A DNA stretch of 64,000 nucleotides from Adiantum capillus-veneris (GCA_014529385.2 CM043943.1:105474355-105538354); one strand, 5' to 3'; shown: positions 1-12,080, numbered from the stretch's first letter. The notes: generated from the letters alone by a model not told the origin. Translations and numbers: made by a program.

Positions 1-1379
1 TGAAAGCTTATATTATTGGTGGCATATACACAATTGTGGTTTTAAAGAGGGGATGTTATTCTTCTTTACAATTAGGTCCCCACAATTTCAGGGAAAGAAA
101 CTTTCCAAAAAAAATAGAATGCAAAAGTGAAGGATGACATGAAGAAAACAAAAGTCTAATGGCACTAGTATGTCCTTTACATTTCACAAAATGGCGTAAT
201 AGGAATAATCTTGTGAAGATGCGTTGTATTACATAACAAAGGCAAAGGTGCATGAGGCGAGGAGCAGCAAAGGCTCAGCCACTCAGCGCAGGGGCACAGT
301 CGCATCTTCAGTACCTCCGTCTTGCTCATCATTGCCCGCGCGTCCTTCTGCAATCCCTTAGTTGCTGCAATGGAAGTGCGGGAAAGAAGGAGCCAGGAAG
401 ACTGTTTTTTTGTAATTCAAGCAACTATTAATGCTTGCATCGTCCGGACACAGGCAGAATGGTCAGCTCAGAGGTTGTAAAGTGTACTTTACCGGCATCC
501 GTGTTCGAACCTTGCGTAGTATTTTTTGAAAACTGCAGCAAACGGGGAGAAGCAAAAGGATCTCGTGAGATTCTGCCGGATTATAATAACAGATCAACGA
601 GTATGTACGGATTAGAAAGTGAAACAACTTGTTACTGTATATATTGAGAGAGAGGCATTCGTATATTATGCGGAAGGCCACTTTAGACACATGGCATAAA
701 TACGTGGTAGTGATTTTGGACCAATTAGGGAGATACTTTGGGAAGTCTTGTGAATGAAACAGTAAGTGAGTATTTTCACTTAGCAGCTCGATAAATATAG
801 ACCTTGACTTCAAAAATATAACACAAAGAGGGCATTGTCACTATAAATAGACCTTGACTTCATTGAGAAAAAGATGAGAAAGATAGTGTGACCCAATACC
901 TTATGCCCCTCTTTCAAAAAGGAAGGTAAACATGTCAACACCCTCTCACAAGGGCATACAAAAGATAACCAAAAAAAAAAAAAGTTTGTCATCATTAGCT
1001 TGCCATGTGGTGGCGCTAATCAACAAGCTTTATCCAATCGTTTACAATTACTGGTGTCATTCTTAGGGGGTTCTATGTGCTATATGCATTCTTTGTCATG
1101 TCCTTCCAACTTAAAAAATACAATTGCAATTAATACACACGGACTGCATTTGCTGCAAATGAACTAAAAACAAGGCAAAGGGTCAGGTTGGCATTCTAAA
1201 ACAATAACAGAAAAGGAGTCTTAAATAAAAGGTGGGACCCGTTTGTAAACAAAGATTTCAATTCTTTGCATGCTAAGGTGCAGGAAATGTAGTGACCAGT
1301 CCCTGTAATACTGCGACCGCATGGCGACGGCCGTCATGGTCTGGGGTCGGGGGGCAAGCCATTCTGGCCGTCCATCCCT
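1..1379. other. Intergenic DNA, no gene recognised
   Basis: I see no coding region that resembles a known protein family. The only structure noted is a short phrase, TATAGACCTTGACTTCA or close to it, that occurs near 797 and again near 847, about 50 bp apart. The rest is moderately AT-rich single-copy-looking sequence. Confidence 0.5.
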
Positions 1380-1740
1380 CCCACATTGCAAGACAGAATT
1401 AGCGTGCAGGGCTCTACGATGCATGACATCTCAGCACGCAGAATCCTAGAGGCCAATATCAGGTGTCCAGCTCAACATGCAGAATCATCGTCTAGCTCCT
1501 CCAATCATTGCCAATCATTATTGCCAATGATTGCATGCCAAGTCAGTGCTCGTAATAATCTCTGCATGCGTCAAATTTGCAGCTCGTAATGCAAACCTGC
1601 AGCAACCAGTGGGGTAACGGCAGGTCAGCACCCTGAAATTGACGAGTGATGACACCTCAGCATGCATAATGTAAATAATCTGACCTCTGCGCCATATTCA
1701 GGTGAACACTACGCGACTGAGACCTGCAGACTGCACTAAA
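1380..1740. repeat. Degenerate repeats of a CTCAGCA(C/T)GCAGAAT-like motif
   Basis: Variants of CAGCATGCAGAAT occur near 1424, 1470 and 1655 and continue inside the tandem array to the right (near 2087, 2365, 2633, 2863 and 2918). The stretch therefore looks like an older, more diverged part of the same repeat family. No coding potential is recognised. Confidence 0.5.
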
Positions 1741-1756
1741 TAATGGTGGCTCTATT

Positions 1757-1935
1757 GGCCCCCCTCCCCCAAACCCTTGACGGTCGGGAATGGACACTTA
1801 GTGTCCATTCACTCACAAAACCTGCTCCCCAATGGCTCCCGGCCTCCACCGTTCGCCAAGGGATCGCAGGTATTATGAGGAATGGACACTTAATGTCCAT
1901 TCCCTACCCTGTCAAGGTCGGCGGTCAGGGGGCTG
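1757..1935. repeat. Imperfect inverted repeat with palindromic arms
   Basis: The left arm (about 1760-1828) contains the perfect-arm palindrome AATGGACACTTAGTGTCCATT... at 1789-1809. The right arm (about 1871-1930) is its approximate reverse complement: CCCTTGACGGTCGGGAATGG on the left pairs with CCATTCCCTACCCTGTCAAG on the right. The spacer is about 40 bp. This inverted unit stands at the left edge of the tandem array, so the array may derive from a foldback or terminal-inverted-repeat element. Confidence 0.6.
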
Positions 1936-2960
1936 CAAATCTCAGCCCTTCATTTAGTCGCCTTTACTGAGCAGAATGAAGGCGTACAACCATTGGATCA
2001 GAGACACCTCAGCAGCCGAAATCTGACAGGGGCTATCCAATCAAATTCAAATATTTCAGCAGCCAGAACGAGCTCATCGCTCGACTATTCAGCATGCAGA
2101 ATTTGTTGCAGCTTGACAGAGTCCGCGGGAGCCATGGGGAAGCAGGTATTATGAGTGAATGGACACTAACTGTCCATTCCCTACCCCGTCAAGGTCGGCG
2201 GTCAAGGGGCGGCAAATCTCAGCCCTTCATTTAGTCGCCTTTACTGAGCAGAATGAAGGCGTACAACCATTGGATCAGAGACACCTCAGCAGCCGAAATC
2301 TGACAGGGGTTATCCAATCAAATTCAAATATCTCAACAGCCAGAACAAGCTCATCGCTTGACTATTCAGCTTGCAAAATTTGCTGCAGCTTGGCAGAGTC
2401 TGCGGGAGCCATGGGAGAGCAGGTTTATGAGTGAATTAAGTGTTCATTCCCTAACCCGTCAAGGTCGACGGTCAGGGGGCTGCAAATCTCAGCCCTTCAT
2501 TTAGTCACCTTTACTGAGCAGAATGAAGGCGTACAACCATTGGGTCAGAGACACCTCAGCAGCCAAAATCTGACAGGCTATCCAATCAAATTCAAATATC
2601 TCAGCAGCCAGAACGAGCTCATCGCTTGACTATTCAGCATGCAGAATTTTCTGCAGCTTGGCAGAGTCCGCGGGAGCCATGGGGGAGCAGGTATTATGAG
2701 TGAATGGACACTAAGTGTCCATTCCCTATCACGTCAAGGTCGGCGGTCAGGGGGCTGCAAAGCTCAGCCCTTCATTTAGTCGCCTTTACTGAGCAAAATG
2801 AAGGCATACAACCATTGGATCAGAGACACCTCAGCAGCCAGAATGAGCTCATCGCTTGACTATTCAGCATGCAGAATTTGCTGCCGCTTGGCAGAGTCGC
2901 TGAGCATTGGACAACTCAGCACGCAGAATCGACACCTTCGGACAGTAGGTATAGTAATAA
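1871..2960 (+). repeat. Tandem array, about four units of ~275 bp
   Basis: The anchor GTCAAGGTCG recurs at about 1911, 2188, 2458 and 2733, giving periods of 277, 270 and 275 bp. Each unit begins with a palindrome of the AATGGACACTnAGTGTCCATT type, which is reduced in the third unit. It continues with a conserved CAGCCCTTCATTTAGTCGCC block and ends with CCATGGG(G)GAGCAGGTATTATGAG. The fourth unit has an internal deletion: the AAATCTGACAGG...TCAAATATCTC portion is missing. Short ORFs inside it are by-products of the repeat and are not supported as genes. Confidence 0.85.
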
Positions 2961-3664
2961 CGTCTTAATAGCGTGCTGCATGATGTTGATCAGAGAACCA
3001 GCAGATGAGAGTGCAGTTCATCCAATTCACTCTGATCAGAACCTCTCTGTGTTGCACGAAACGTTTCCAAACTGGAAATGTCAACCTGCCTCTTAGAACA
3101 TGAAACGGAAATATACATGACAAGGAAACGGCGGGGGTATACCCATTTGACAATAGCCAACCACAGAAAAACAAAACAATTTGAGCTTGCCGGAAAGCAC
3201 AAACAAGTGCTTATGGCCTTCGAGTCTTCCTCTTTCATTAACACACACGGATGGAAGCTTCCTTGGCCTATGATCGTGCCGAGAAGAGAATTCTGCAAAG
3301 TTCTGAAGCTCGCTGTGTGTTTGCAGAGAAACAGTGCCTTCTTTCTCAAGTTTTAGAGTTTGTTTTGGATAAGAGGGCTCGGTTTTTAAAGATGGGTGCC
3401 CGCTTCAAACACGCTGAAAGAAGGGGGTTCAAACATGCTCAAAGTGGGAGGCTTGATTTTCTTTTAATAATCCAACGCCAGCTTGGCTTTTTTGGGGGCA
3501 AAAGAGGTGCCGTTTCAAAGCGTTTCGAGGCAGCCAGAAACGTGCTCCCCCGCCAGAAACTCAGAAACGCGTTTCCTGAGGCTGAGGGGCCGTTTCCTGC
3601 AACACAGGAACCTCTACTTCTACTGCTGCTCGAGGCTGATGGCGCAGTGAACACATGTTTTTGC
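2961..3664. other. Intergenic DNA, partly GC-rich
   Basis: No protein family is recognised. Between about 3500 and 3610 the sequence is rich in GAAACG and its complement CGTTTC in both orientations, which may be a decayed terminal repeat, but I cannot assign it. Confidence 0.4.
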
Positions 3665-3745
3665 CCCCCTTCCACCAACACTTGATGGTCGGGAATGGTC
3701 CTGAAGTGACCATTCCCCCGTAACATGTGCTCCCACCATGGCTCC
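3665..3745 (+). repeat. Diverged copy of the array's palindromic edge
   Basis: TTGATGGTCGGGAATGGTC..GACCATTCCC followed by GCTCCCACCATGGCTCCCAG matches the layout of the left arm at 1770-1840 (TTGACGGTCGGGAATGG...CCATTC...GCTCCCCAATGGCTCCC). It is a single isolated copy about 700 bp right of the array, in the same orientation as the left arm. Confidence 0.5.
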
Positions 3746-4488
3746 CAGTGGAACCCCATCAAACACTAAGGCTTTCCAGCAGGCTGGACAGTACACCATC
3801 AAACAAGAACCTACAAACTCCAATCAAGCTTTTGCAATCCTCTTTCAACAAGAGCTTGTCACTTCATTTGCCAGCACTCTGTACATGGCCTTTGCTGCTC
3901 ATTAAGAATCGACTTCACAAATAACATGGTCAAAGCAAAATTCAACATAAGGATGGAAAGGAAAAACCAGAGAGAAGAACACATGTAACAGAATCGCGTT
4001 TGATGTTTCATGCAACATCAATTCATGCAATTTTTCAGTTACACCTAGCTCATACATTTGAAGAATAAAGACCATTAGCCATGCAATACATTAAGAAGAT
4101 GCTCAGTGTGAAGATAACCAGAGCCTTTTGCCTAGATAGAGGCAGCTTGTGCTATCCGTGTCCATTGCGGCAAAGCCATCCATTTGCTTCAAAATCCTAC
4201 TTGAACACAGTGAAACCACCTATTAAAGCTTCACCAAAGCTCGAACCCCTCCATACAAAGTGCACAGAAGAAGGTCCAACATTGCCACATTGGAAAGGAC
4301 ACACATAACAAATGACTTGCTTTCAGCCCCATACTTCACGGAACTTTAAGTTGCTCTGCATGAAGAAGACAGTCAATAGCCAATACATCAAGCTGCAATC
4401 ATGTGCTACCAACTTGCCTCTTGTCTTCAGAAACAACTACACAATCATAACCTTTGTCTATCCTTGTGTAAACATAAGTACAAGGCAG

Positions 4489-6288
4489 TCAAACCACCTC
4501 ATCATCACCAAGATCGAAGTCCAACTCATCATCAAATTCCTCATCTTCCTCGCCAAAAGACCACTCCATGTCATCATCAGATGCAGACCCATGTGCATCC
4601 TGCTGCTCCTCCTCTGAGAAAGCTGAAAAGCTAGCTTTTTGCACGGGCGCATCACGGCCAAAAACCTTGTGTTCCACATCGAAATCATCATTGCGGACTC
4701 CTGCCAGTACTTCAAGTTCTCTTTTCCGAGCAGAATCATGATAAACCGCCCATGCCCGAATAGACTCTTGGAAATCTTGTGCGGTTACACCTCGACAAAT
4801 GTCCTCCCAAGGAAACCAGAAATCAGCATATCTTTTCAATGACCTGGACTCTCCAAAAACAATAGTCGTCAGATCCAAAGCTCTGGCATCTGCAAGCATC
4901 CGTGCGAAATCCATGTCGTCAGAAACAAGACAAATGCATTTGATGCCCTTGTTTATGGAGTCTGCCATCTGTTTCTTCAGCTCAATGTCCGCAGCCTGGG
5001 GCTTATACTGCACTGTCTTTACAAAGATACCTGCTCGGCGCAAATCGGTCTCAAGACCATAGCCAACCTTTGGAACCAGTATTGGGTTTGCCACTTCTTT
5101 ATACCTCTGTGTCTTTGGAAGCATCGCCGCTCTGTATTTCTCTTTCTTCTTTCCCTTGAGAGAATTCAGCCTTGTCATCCTCTTGTGATGCTCTCTCTCG
5201 TGAAGCTGCTTGAAATGCTTCTTGAGAAGAATGTTATTTTTGCATTTTCGACCACAAAGATTGCACACATAGGGTTCCTCTGGTTGCACAAGGCCTTTCT
5301 TTTCAAGAATGTCTAGCTCTTTTCGACAGCGCCTCTGTTCACGCACCCAATTCGGAATATGTGTGAAAGCATGGTGGTTCGCATATGCCACCATGTCAAC
5401 AACAGAGCCAAACTGCGAAGCAGCATGTCGAAGGTAGAGACCTGCATGGTACGGAGATGATGTTGGGGGTTTGTTGTCAAGGTCCCAGAACACAGATACT
5501 GTTGCATTCTTGAAAGGAGAATTATTTAATTCACTGCTTGATTGTCCCTGGCTGAGAGGGCTCACATAACCTGAAGAGGATAAATTGCCAAAGCTCCGAT
5601 GGGCTTCATAGCCAGCAGAAACAACCTCATGTAATCTGTCAGCACGTGCAGGATACTCGCTTCGAGGCCTGCCATAGGTGCCTAACGGAGAAGACATTCG
5701 GTTCGACCTTGTCTCAATCTTGAAGGGAGTTGAAGCAGGAAATTTTCTGTTCAAGCTTCCGGTACCCTGGTAGCCGTTGTCGGGTGAAGGCTCCCCACCA
5801 AAGCCCTCCAGGCTGCTCATGCTTCTGTGCAGAGACCTAGGCCTTCTGTCAAAGTTTTCTGATGGACCATGGCCCTCACCTCCTCGTAAAGCCTCTCTGT
5901 TGGAGATTCCTGTAGAGTCATATTTTCTGCGAAAGGGTGCAGGCTCTTCATTGTACAATTCATACCTGCTTGAATCCGCTGAGGTCTCATTGTCGTTTAC
6001 TCCATAACTCTTGCAGATTATGGAGAAACGAGAGCTGCTTTCTCCACAGATGGCATAGCTGAAATCTGTGTAAATGCACTCAAAAGGAGAATGTCTGCTG
6101 AAGGTTGTACGGTCTTGGATACTGAAGCTTCCCTGCAAACTGTAGCATATAAGGACTTCATGACATCGACCATACAGTAAGGGGCGATGGTAGTGGGGGC
6201 CATGGAGAAGCTTAGTGTTGGCGATGAAGAAGGGGGAATAGGAAAGGGTCGACGATGATGGTGGATTGGCTCGAAAGCTGCTCAGCAT
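4489..6288 (-). CDS. NYN-domain putative ribonuclease with embedded C2H2 zinc finger
   Basis: This is an intact, intronless reading frame of 599 codons from the ATG at 6288. An in-frame TAG lies just upstream at 6304-6306, so the frame cannot extend far without a 5' exon. Numbering below counts four non-ATG codons before that Met. Residues about 268-320 begin a NYN/PIN-like fold with FWDLDNKPP (271-279), the acidic start of the nuclease site. A C2H2 finger follows (C346, C349, H362, H367; C-x2-C-x12-H-x4-H) in a basic stretch. The second half of NYN returns at about 405-500 with the acidic LVSDDMDFARML (458-469). The tail from about 563 is highly acidic. This matches the plant family annotated as putative endonuclease with C2H2 finger (Arabidopsis At5g52010 appears to be a relative, from memory). 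Its role in RNA cleavage is inferred. The N-terminal 270 residues are low-complexity and could include an organelle signal, but this is unclear. Confidence 0.85.
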   Translation of the reverse strand: MLSSFRANPPSSSTLSYSPFFIANTKLLHGPHYHRPLLYGRCHEVLICYSLQGSFSIQDRTTFSRHSPFECIYTDFSYAICGESSSRFSIICKSYGVNDNETSADSSRYELYNEEPAPFRRKYDSTGISNREALRGGEGHGPSENFDRRPRSLHRSMSSLEGFGGEPSPDNGYQGTGSLNRKFPASTPFKIETRSNRMSSPLGTYGRPRSEYPARADRLHEVVSAGYEAHRSFGNLSSSGYVSPLSQGQSSSELNNSPFKNATVSVFWDLDNKPPTSSPYHAGLYLRHAASQFGSVVDMVAYANHHAFTHIPNWVREQRRCRKELDILEKKGLVQPEEPYVCNLCGRKCKNNILLKKHFKQLHEREHHKRMTRLNSLKGKKKEKYRAAMLPKTQRYKEVANPILVPKVGYGLETDLRRAGIFVKTVQYKPQAADIELKKQMADSINKGIKCICLVSDDMDFARMLADARALDLTTIVFGESRSLKRYADFWFPWEDICRGVTAQDFQESIRAWAVYHDSARKRELEVLAGVRNDDFDVEHKVFGRDAPVQKASFSAFSEEEQQDAHGSASDDDMEWSFGEEDEEFDDELDFDLGDDEVV

Positions 6289-6560
6289 TATCACCAGCAC
6301 TTCCTAAGGCATACTGCTCTTCCAAATTATCTTGAGGCTCCGTGCTTTGTTGGCACTCCAGAAAGTGCAGAGGAAGTGTACAACAAGCACCCTTCAAATT
6401 TTAAAGTTGTTTTATTTTTCTCCTCTTTCATCTGTGGTCTTTCTTCTTCTTAGTTTCCTTTTCTCTCTCTCTCTCTCTCACACACATTGGAGTGAAAGCG
6501 AGTGCCAACGTCTGTCTCCAAATGCCTTGTTGCATTAGCATTGAGTTAGTGAAGAGCATT
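6289..6560 (-). promoter_or_regulatory. 5' flank of the NYN gene with GAGA microsatellite
   Basis: A (CT)n(CA)n tract at about 6462-6486 reads as GTGTGTGAGAGAGA on the gene's sense strand, about 170-200 bp before its ATG. GA-rich tracts are common in plant 5' leaders and core promoters. I see no clear TATA box, so the assignment is positional only. Confidence 0.35.
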
Positions 6561-6719
6561 TGGGCTTTGAGTTATAGATGTAGTGATGTTTTGAGCAGAA
6601 CATGTCATCAATGCAAGTTTCTCATTACCAATTTCAATGAATACTTCATGATTGATGCACGTTTTCTTCTCTTAGGCTAAATTAATTAACTTTTGTATAG
6701 AAATGCATCTAATTATGTG

Positions 6720-7389
6720 TACCATGTTTTACCACCTAATGAGGGGGGAAGGAGAGTCACAAAATTAAGGAGAGAAATTGCCAACAAATAAGTAAATTTA
6801 TGAATTTCGTGTTTAAATCGTAATTAAACCGACACATTGAGGCATTGCATAGGCATAAAACTAAATTAAAGAGAGAAAGGAACGATACAGAATAGAGGGT
6901 CAGAATAACCCCCTTTTATGGTATGTGATTATGTTACACTAATATATTTATTTATTTATTTATATTTATCGATTAGTTGAGAAGTGGAACACTATAGCAG
7001 ATGATGTCGAATGCACATGGATAAGTCTAAAGACACCTCTATTTATAAACTCTCTCAGTACACTCTCTCTCTCCCTCTCCTGAAATTAATACATAGGCTC
7101 ACATGGGTTCAATAAGAAACCCATATGGAGGAGAGTAGCTTGGCCCCACTTTCATGTCGATCTTCGCCTCTCTTCTCTACCTCTCATCTCATCTATTGCA
7201 TGCATGTGTAGCGCTCCACTATAAGAGGTGTGCATGCCGCTCCCTCTCCCTCTCTCTTACTCACTCTCTTTGTTTATGTCCCTCATCAAATTGTGTGTGC
7301 AAATGAGTCTCCGGGTATACACAGTTGTTGGTTTCCTCTCTCAAATGTAGTCTTTTTGTGTTTTCATGGCTAAGCTCTCGTTGTAGCAG
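6720..7389 (+). mobile_element. Probable LTR of a copia-type stub
   Basis: The interval immediately precedes a tRNA-iMet-type primer site. It contains a TATA-like TATTTATAAA near 7041 followed by a CT-rich leader (7053-7080 and 7245-7270), as in plant LTR U3-R-U5 regions. The left boundary is not seen and no second LTR was found, so the limits are approximate. Confidence 0.45.
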
Positions 7390-7401
7390 TGGTATCAGAG
7401 C
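7390..7401 (+). other. Primer-binding site, tRNA-iMet type
   Basis: TGGTATCAGAGC is the standard plant LTR-retrotransposon primer site complementary to the 3' end of initiator tRNA-Met. The sequence that follows does not encode a recognisable gag, so only a 5' stub of the element remains. Confidence 0.75.
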
Positions 7402-7950
7402 TCATGGCTATGCTCTTGGTGATGCATCAGTCATAAATATGCAAGATTTGGCATATCAAACCCTACGAGATGCATGTTTCAACTTACAACTACATAGATC
7501 TTCACGACCATATATCAAAGATAAATGTAGTTTCATAATCTTGATTTTTTTTCCCATTTCTTCCTTCTATCTCTTGATGTTGCACATCTCTTCCGATTAT
7601 AAGGTAAATGGATGAATTTTATTCTTTTTCAATGTGTTTTTAGAGGAAGGATGCACTTTGATCGAGATGAGATTAGGATTCTAATCAGACTAAGTGAGTA
7701 TGCGAGACTTGATTGGCAAATAGGACCAATCGAGCGGTCTCCATTGTCATACATATCCTTGTTACTTACAATTAACTTGTTTCTTGACTTTGAAAGAAGT
7801 CCCTGAAAATATGAGATGTTCTAAATCAATATAATAGTAAAGAGTATAGTGGGTGGTTTAAATTCTTGATCAAACACATGGCTACAAACATAGTATCTTG
7901 ATTGACATTGACATCACAAGTGACAATCAATGTAAGCATTTTGTGGGGAC

Positions 7951-7993
<43 letters not shown>

Positions 7994-9419
7994 ATGCAGA
8001 GGCCATTCATGGGCTGCTGTTGCCCTCACACACTAGGTGTTCACAAAGCAGTAGGAGTAGGTGATGAATCCTAGCGTTGTTGCAGGTTGACCTCCTCTCC
8101 ACTAATGTAAAAGTAGCATTTGCACCACTGTAGTAGCTAATCAACAAGAGAAACTCCCATTAAATCAACAAGGGGCAAAGAAGGGTGTTGGAACATGTAG
8201 TTGGTGAGTGGTAAAGGAGCAAACAAATGGTAGGTTGTTCTGACACATATGGACTTGCACATCGGCATACTAGCCATCGAAATTGTGAATGCTCTAAAAA
8301 TGTGGCTTTCTCAATATCTTGGTGCAGTCTTGCACATTTTTACTTCTCTTTCATTTTGGAGTGGTCATCTTTGGTACTCTTTGGTATGTCCACACTCCTA
8401 CCCAACTCCATAGACAATCACACATACGCACACATATTGTCAGCTTTGATTTGGTTGCAAAAACACACATATGCACACGATCATATGTGCTACCGAGGAT
8501 ATTCCAAGATTCATAGATCTGTATCAAGTGATTCTTTCTCCAACACACAACAGGCTAGCTAATATATTCTATGATAACTTGGCTCAGTGCAAGGAAGCAT
8601 TGATACGTAAGAAACATGAGTGCTCTAAGTCAAAGTCATAAATGAATAAATTAAAAAAGAAACATAATCTTGATCTCAATGTGCTCTAATCCCTCGTGTC
8701 TAAGCCTAGGAAAACATAATAACACAGGGACAACTGAGGGATAAGAAAGTCATTTTTCCTAAATTTTAATTCTTTCTCCTTGTGAAGATGCAAACGAGAA
8801 ATACTAGTAGAACTTCCAAATTTTAGGATTTTTGAGTAAATTTTTCTTGTATAATTCTTCCCTTTACCATGCTTTGCAACCGGCTAAGCTTCCACTTTCA
8901 ACAGGCTCCATGCTAAGTTGAGGCAAACCTTTCCCAAACGTTGAGGATGATGGACAAACTATAAGTCAAAGGCTCCAAGCGTTGCAACTCCACAGACAAT
9001 CAGGATATTGCGCTACTATAATATGTCTTTCAACCAAGCATCCATGGCCCCAACCTTACACCTTACGTATAGAAGCATGGAAACAGGTCTGGCTTTTGCT
9101 CTTAAAACTGTAAATTGGTGGAAGATGCAAAGAAACATAAACAATATCCCATTTCTCTCTGGTATGCTAGTGTGATCGTGAAGGAAGCTAGTTGGGTAGG
9201 CTATATACCAAGAGATAGCAATGTGCAATTGGATTGAGATTGATATTATCCATAATAACTCCATAATATTGATTCAAGTTCAAAGAAACATGCTGAAGAG
9301 TTGTGAGGGCTACGGCCCGCCGTGCTCGTGCGTGTAGGGAAGGGAAAGAGAAACACGGCAAATGGGGCAACACAACTCTGTGGAACGAGAAAGTGAGAGT
9401 GTTTCTTTATTGCATTTAT
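7402..9419. other. Non-coding or decayed DNA with (CT)n(CA)n microsatellite
   Basis: No protein family is recognised. A compound CT/CA microsatellite lies at about 7951-7994. The stretch lies between the primer-site stub on the left and the minus-strand copia pol on the right; part of it may be decayed retroelement sequence. Confidence 0.4.
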
Positions 9420-11450
9420 GTATATAACCATAGCATACATAAGACTACCTACAACTGAAGAATATGGCACACTTGCCATTTTTGCTCTCTCAGTATCTGA
9501 CTTGGGAGAATCTTCTTGCTAAATATGACAGTAGTGGGGTACTCATTGCCTTCCTCCCTACATAATGAAATGTTGCAAGACCTTGTGGATATAGGATTCT
9601 TGAGACAACTCATGAATTACCTTTTTCATGTCTCTCTTGATACGCATACCAAGAAAATAATTTACTTCACCCAAATCCATCAAAGCCAAGTTTTTGCTCA
9701 ACATTTGCTTCAATTTGGCAATCTCCTCAATAGAATTTCCTACAATGAGTATGTCATCAACATATAAAATGATAATGACTAAAGAATCATCACTGAGTTT
9801 CTTTGTATACAAGTAGTGATCCTCTCAGAATCCTTCTAAAACCATGGGACCGCATAAAAGCGTCAAACTTTTGATACTACTACTTTGAACCTTGCTTTGA
9901 GCCATAAAGCACGTTCTTGAGTTTTCATACAAGCTCCTCCCTACTAGACTATTTAAAAACCTTCAGATTGTTTTATGTAATTATCCTCTTCTAGGTGTGT
10001 TCGCATCTATTTGAACAAGTTCCATGTCCTCAATGGCTACTAGGCCAAGCAATATCACAATGTAGTCATCTTAACCACAAGCAAAAAGATTTTATCAAAA
10101 TAAACTCCCTTTTGGTTCTTGAATCCCTTAGCAACCAATCTAGCCTTGTACTTCAGCTTGGGATCATCAGATGTAAGCTTCTTCTTGTAAACTCATTTGC
10201 AAGGTACTTAGATTGCATGGCTTGCTTCCACTTGACCTTGTCATCCATTTTCATGGCTTCTTTGTAGCAAGATGGCTTATCATAGTCAGTCAGCATGATG
10301 TAATCCAACCTTGGTTGAAATCGCTCAGGTGGGTGTGAGGATCTAGTAGATCATCTCAAAGCGTGAATATTGTTTTCTGCCCTGTCAATGTCCTTGAACG
10401 TGATTTTTCTATACTCAACCTCTTTGACATGATTCTTTTGCATCTTTTGTTTGTTGAAGATAACATGTAAATTACAAATTACTTTGCAAGATTTTGGGTG
10501 CCAAAGATGATATCCCATCTCTCCATCTGCACCATAACCAAGGAAAATGCATGTGTGACGTTGGGTCTAGCTTCTTTCAAAGCTCTCTAGACACATGTGC
10601 ATATGCCTCATATCCAAAGACACAAAAATGATCATAATGTGGTTTCTTTTCGGACCACCACTCCTCTAGAATTTGGTAATTCAATTGCATACTAGGTGAT
10701 AGATTGATGATATGTATTGTTGTCAGTACCGACTCTATCCAATTGTTATAGAAAACATGTTTGTGACTTCATCCAGAATCGTACGATTCATCCTTTCTAC
10801 AACTCCATTCTAATTAGGTGTGTAAGGTGTAGTAAGCTGCCTCTTAATACCTCTCTTGCTGCAAAAATTCTCAAACTCCTTAGAGACATATTCTCCACCA
10901 TTATAAGTCCTCAAGCTTTTGATCTTCTTGCCAGGCTAATTTTCTATCAATGCTAAGAACTTTGGAAAGTAGAGAAGAACTCATCCTTATGCCGCAACGG
11001 ATGAACCCACACCTTTCTAGTGAAATTTTTCTATGAAAGTCACAAAATAGCTAGTTCCCCCTAGAGACTTGGTGAGCATAGGACAAGAAACATCACTATG
11101 GACAAGCTCTAGTGGCTACAAATGCTTCCTATTCAATGACAATGAGGTGTTCCTAGATTGTTTACCATAGATGCAATGCTCACACATAGAAAAATCGAAA
11201 TTACTTAGCACAGACAAATACCCAAAATATTCTAGTGTTTTCATTTCATTTTGGCTTATGTGGCCTGGCCAGCTCTACCATACCTTAATAGGCAGCTTGG
11301 CTATGAATATACAGTCCTCTTTTACACACGAAACAAACCTAGGGTCAAATTTGTACTCTTTCATAATATATAGAGAGAAACTCTCTTATAAATTCAAAAA
11401 ACTGAACTTTTGTCTAGATAGTTGGGTAAAAACCAATCCGTTCTCTCTCT
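9420..11450 (-). pseudogene. Decayed Ty1/copia integrase-RT polyprotein
   Basis: Read from high to low coordinates the order is GAG-pre-IN/integrase zinc region (about 11240-11140), integrase core (about 11100-10790), and reverse transcriptase (about 10330-9420). This integrase-before-RT order is diagnostic of copia. The integrase shows LELVHSDVSCP, then RTYNGGEY where RTDNGGEY is expected, so the second catalytic Asp is Tyr, then TPN*NGVVERMNRTI with a stop in place of Gln. The RT shows RLVAKGFKNQKGVYF, LYGSKQGSK, an intact LYVDDILIVG (within 9558-9812), and VPYSSVVGSLMYAMV at the end (about 9479-9430). Multiple frameshifts and stops make it non-functional. Gag, RNase H and both LTRs were not found, so it is truncated at both ends. 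Confidence 0.85.
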
Positions 11451-12080
11451 CCTAAAATGGGGTCCCTCCAAAAACGTGTTAAACCTTTCTTCCCTCCCTC
11501 TCTATTGTGTCATCTCTCACTTCTCTTCACTTCACCTTGCAAGTTGCTTCTCTTTCCTTCCTTTCATTTTTCCCTCACAAAAGCTCTACAACAGAAGTTT
11601 GAACCTCCTTTCCCTCCTCAAGCTTACTGCATTCTCCTCAAGCTTGTTGCACTCTCCTCAAGATGAAGTTCTTCATTTCTCCATGAGCCTCAATAAACAC
11701 TTTTACCTAAAGTTGAAGATCTGCAGCATACCCTTCTGCTAGATCATCCCTCTTTCTTTCCTCAACAGGTTTCCTGCTCCTTCTCCATTAAGATCTCTAG
11801 AGAGGATCTACTTCTCTCTCAAGATTTGCAGCATTATCTTCCCCATTAAGCCAACAAGCAGGTGGAGCAATATAGCAGTAAGTGGCATCAACCGTCTTTG
11901 TGTACCATCAAGAATCTTGCTCTTTTTACAGTAGAGAGCATGGATGTACAATGTCTAATCATAAGTGTTTGTCTGCAAGTTGTGCCATTATTCCCCATGG
12001 CATCACTAGGCACTCGATGACCTAGGAGTAGCATTGACTCCATTTCATGCAGAAATGTATAAGATGACAATGGATGTTGG
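11451..12080. other. CT-rich non-coding stretch
   Basis: The plus strand is strongly pyrimidine-rich from 11440 to 11860. No gene or LTR boundary could be fixed. It could be the remains of the copia element's 5' region, because that element's upstream end lies here. Confidence 0.3.

Noticed and set aside
1743-2434. Repeated proteins in the tandem array
   Set aside because: The frames follow the DNA repeat and shift with indels; composition is not protein-like.
3251-3823. Overlapping ORFs of 107-144 codons in both strands
   Set aside because: GC-rich stretch with mutually overlapping frames; no domain, and the right end runs into the diverged repeat copy.
7390-7401. tRNA gene fragment at TGGTATCAGAGC sites
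   Set aside because: The sequence is the complement of the tRNA-iMet 3' end without a tRNA body; the LTR context makes it a primer site.
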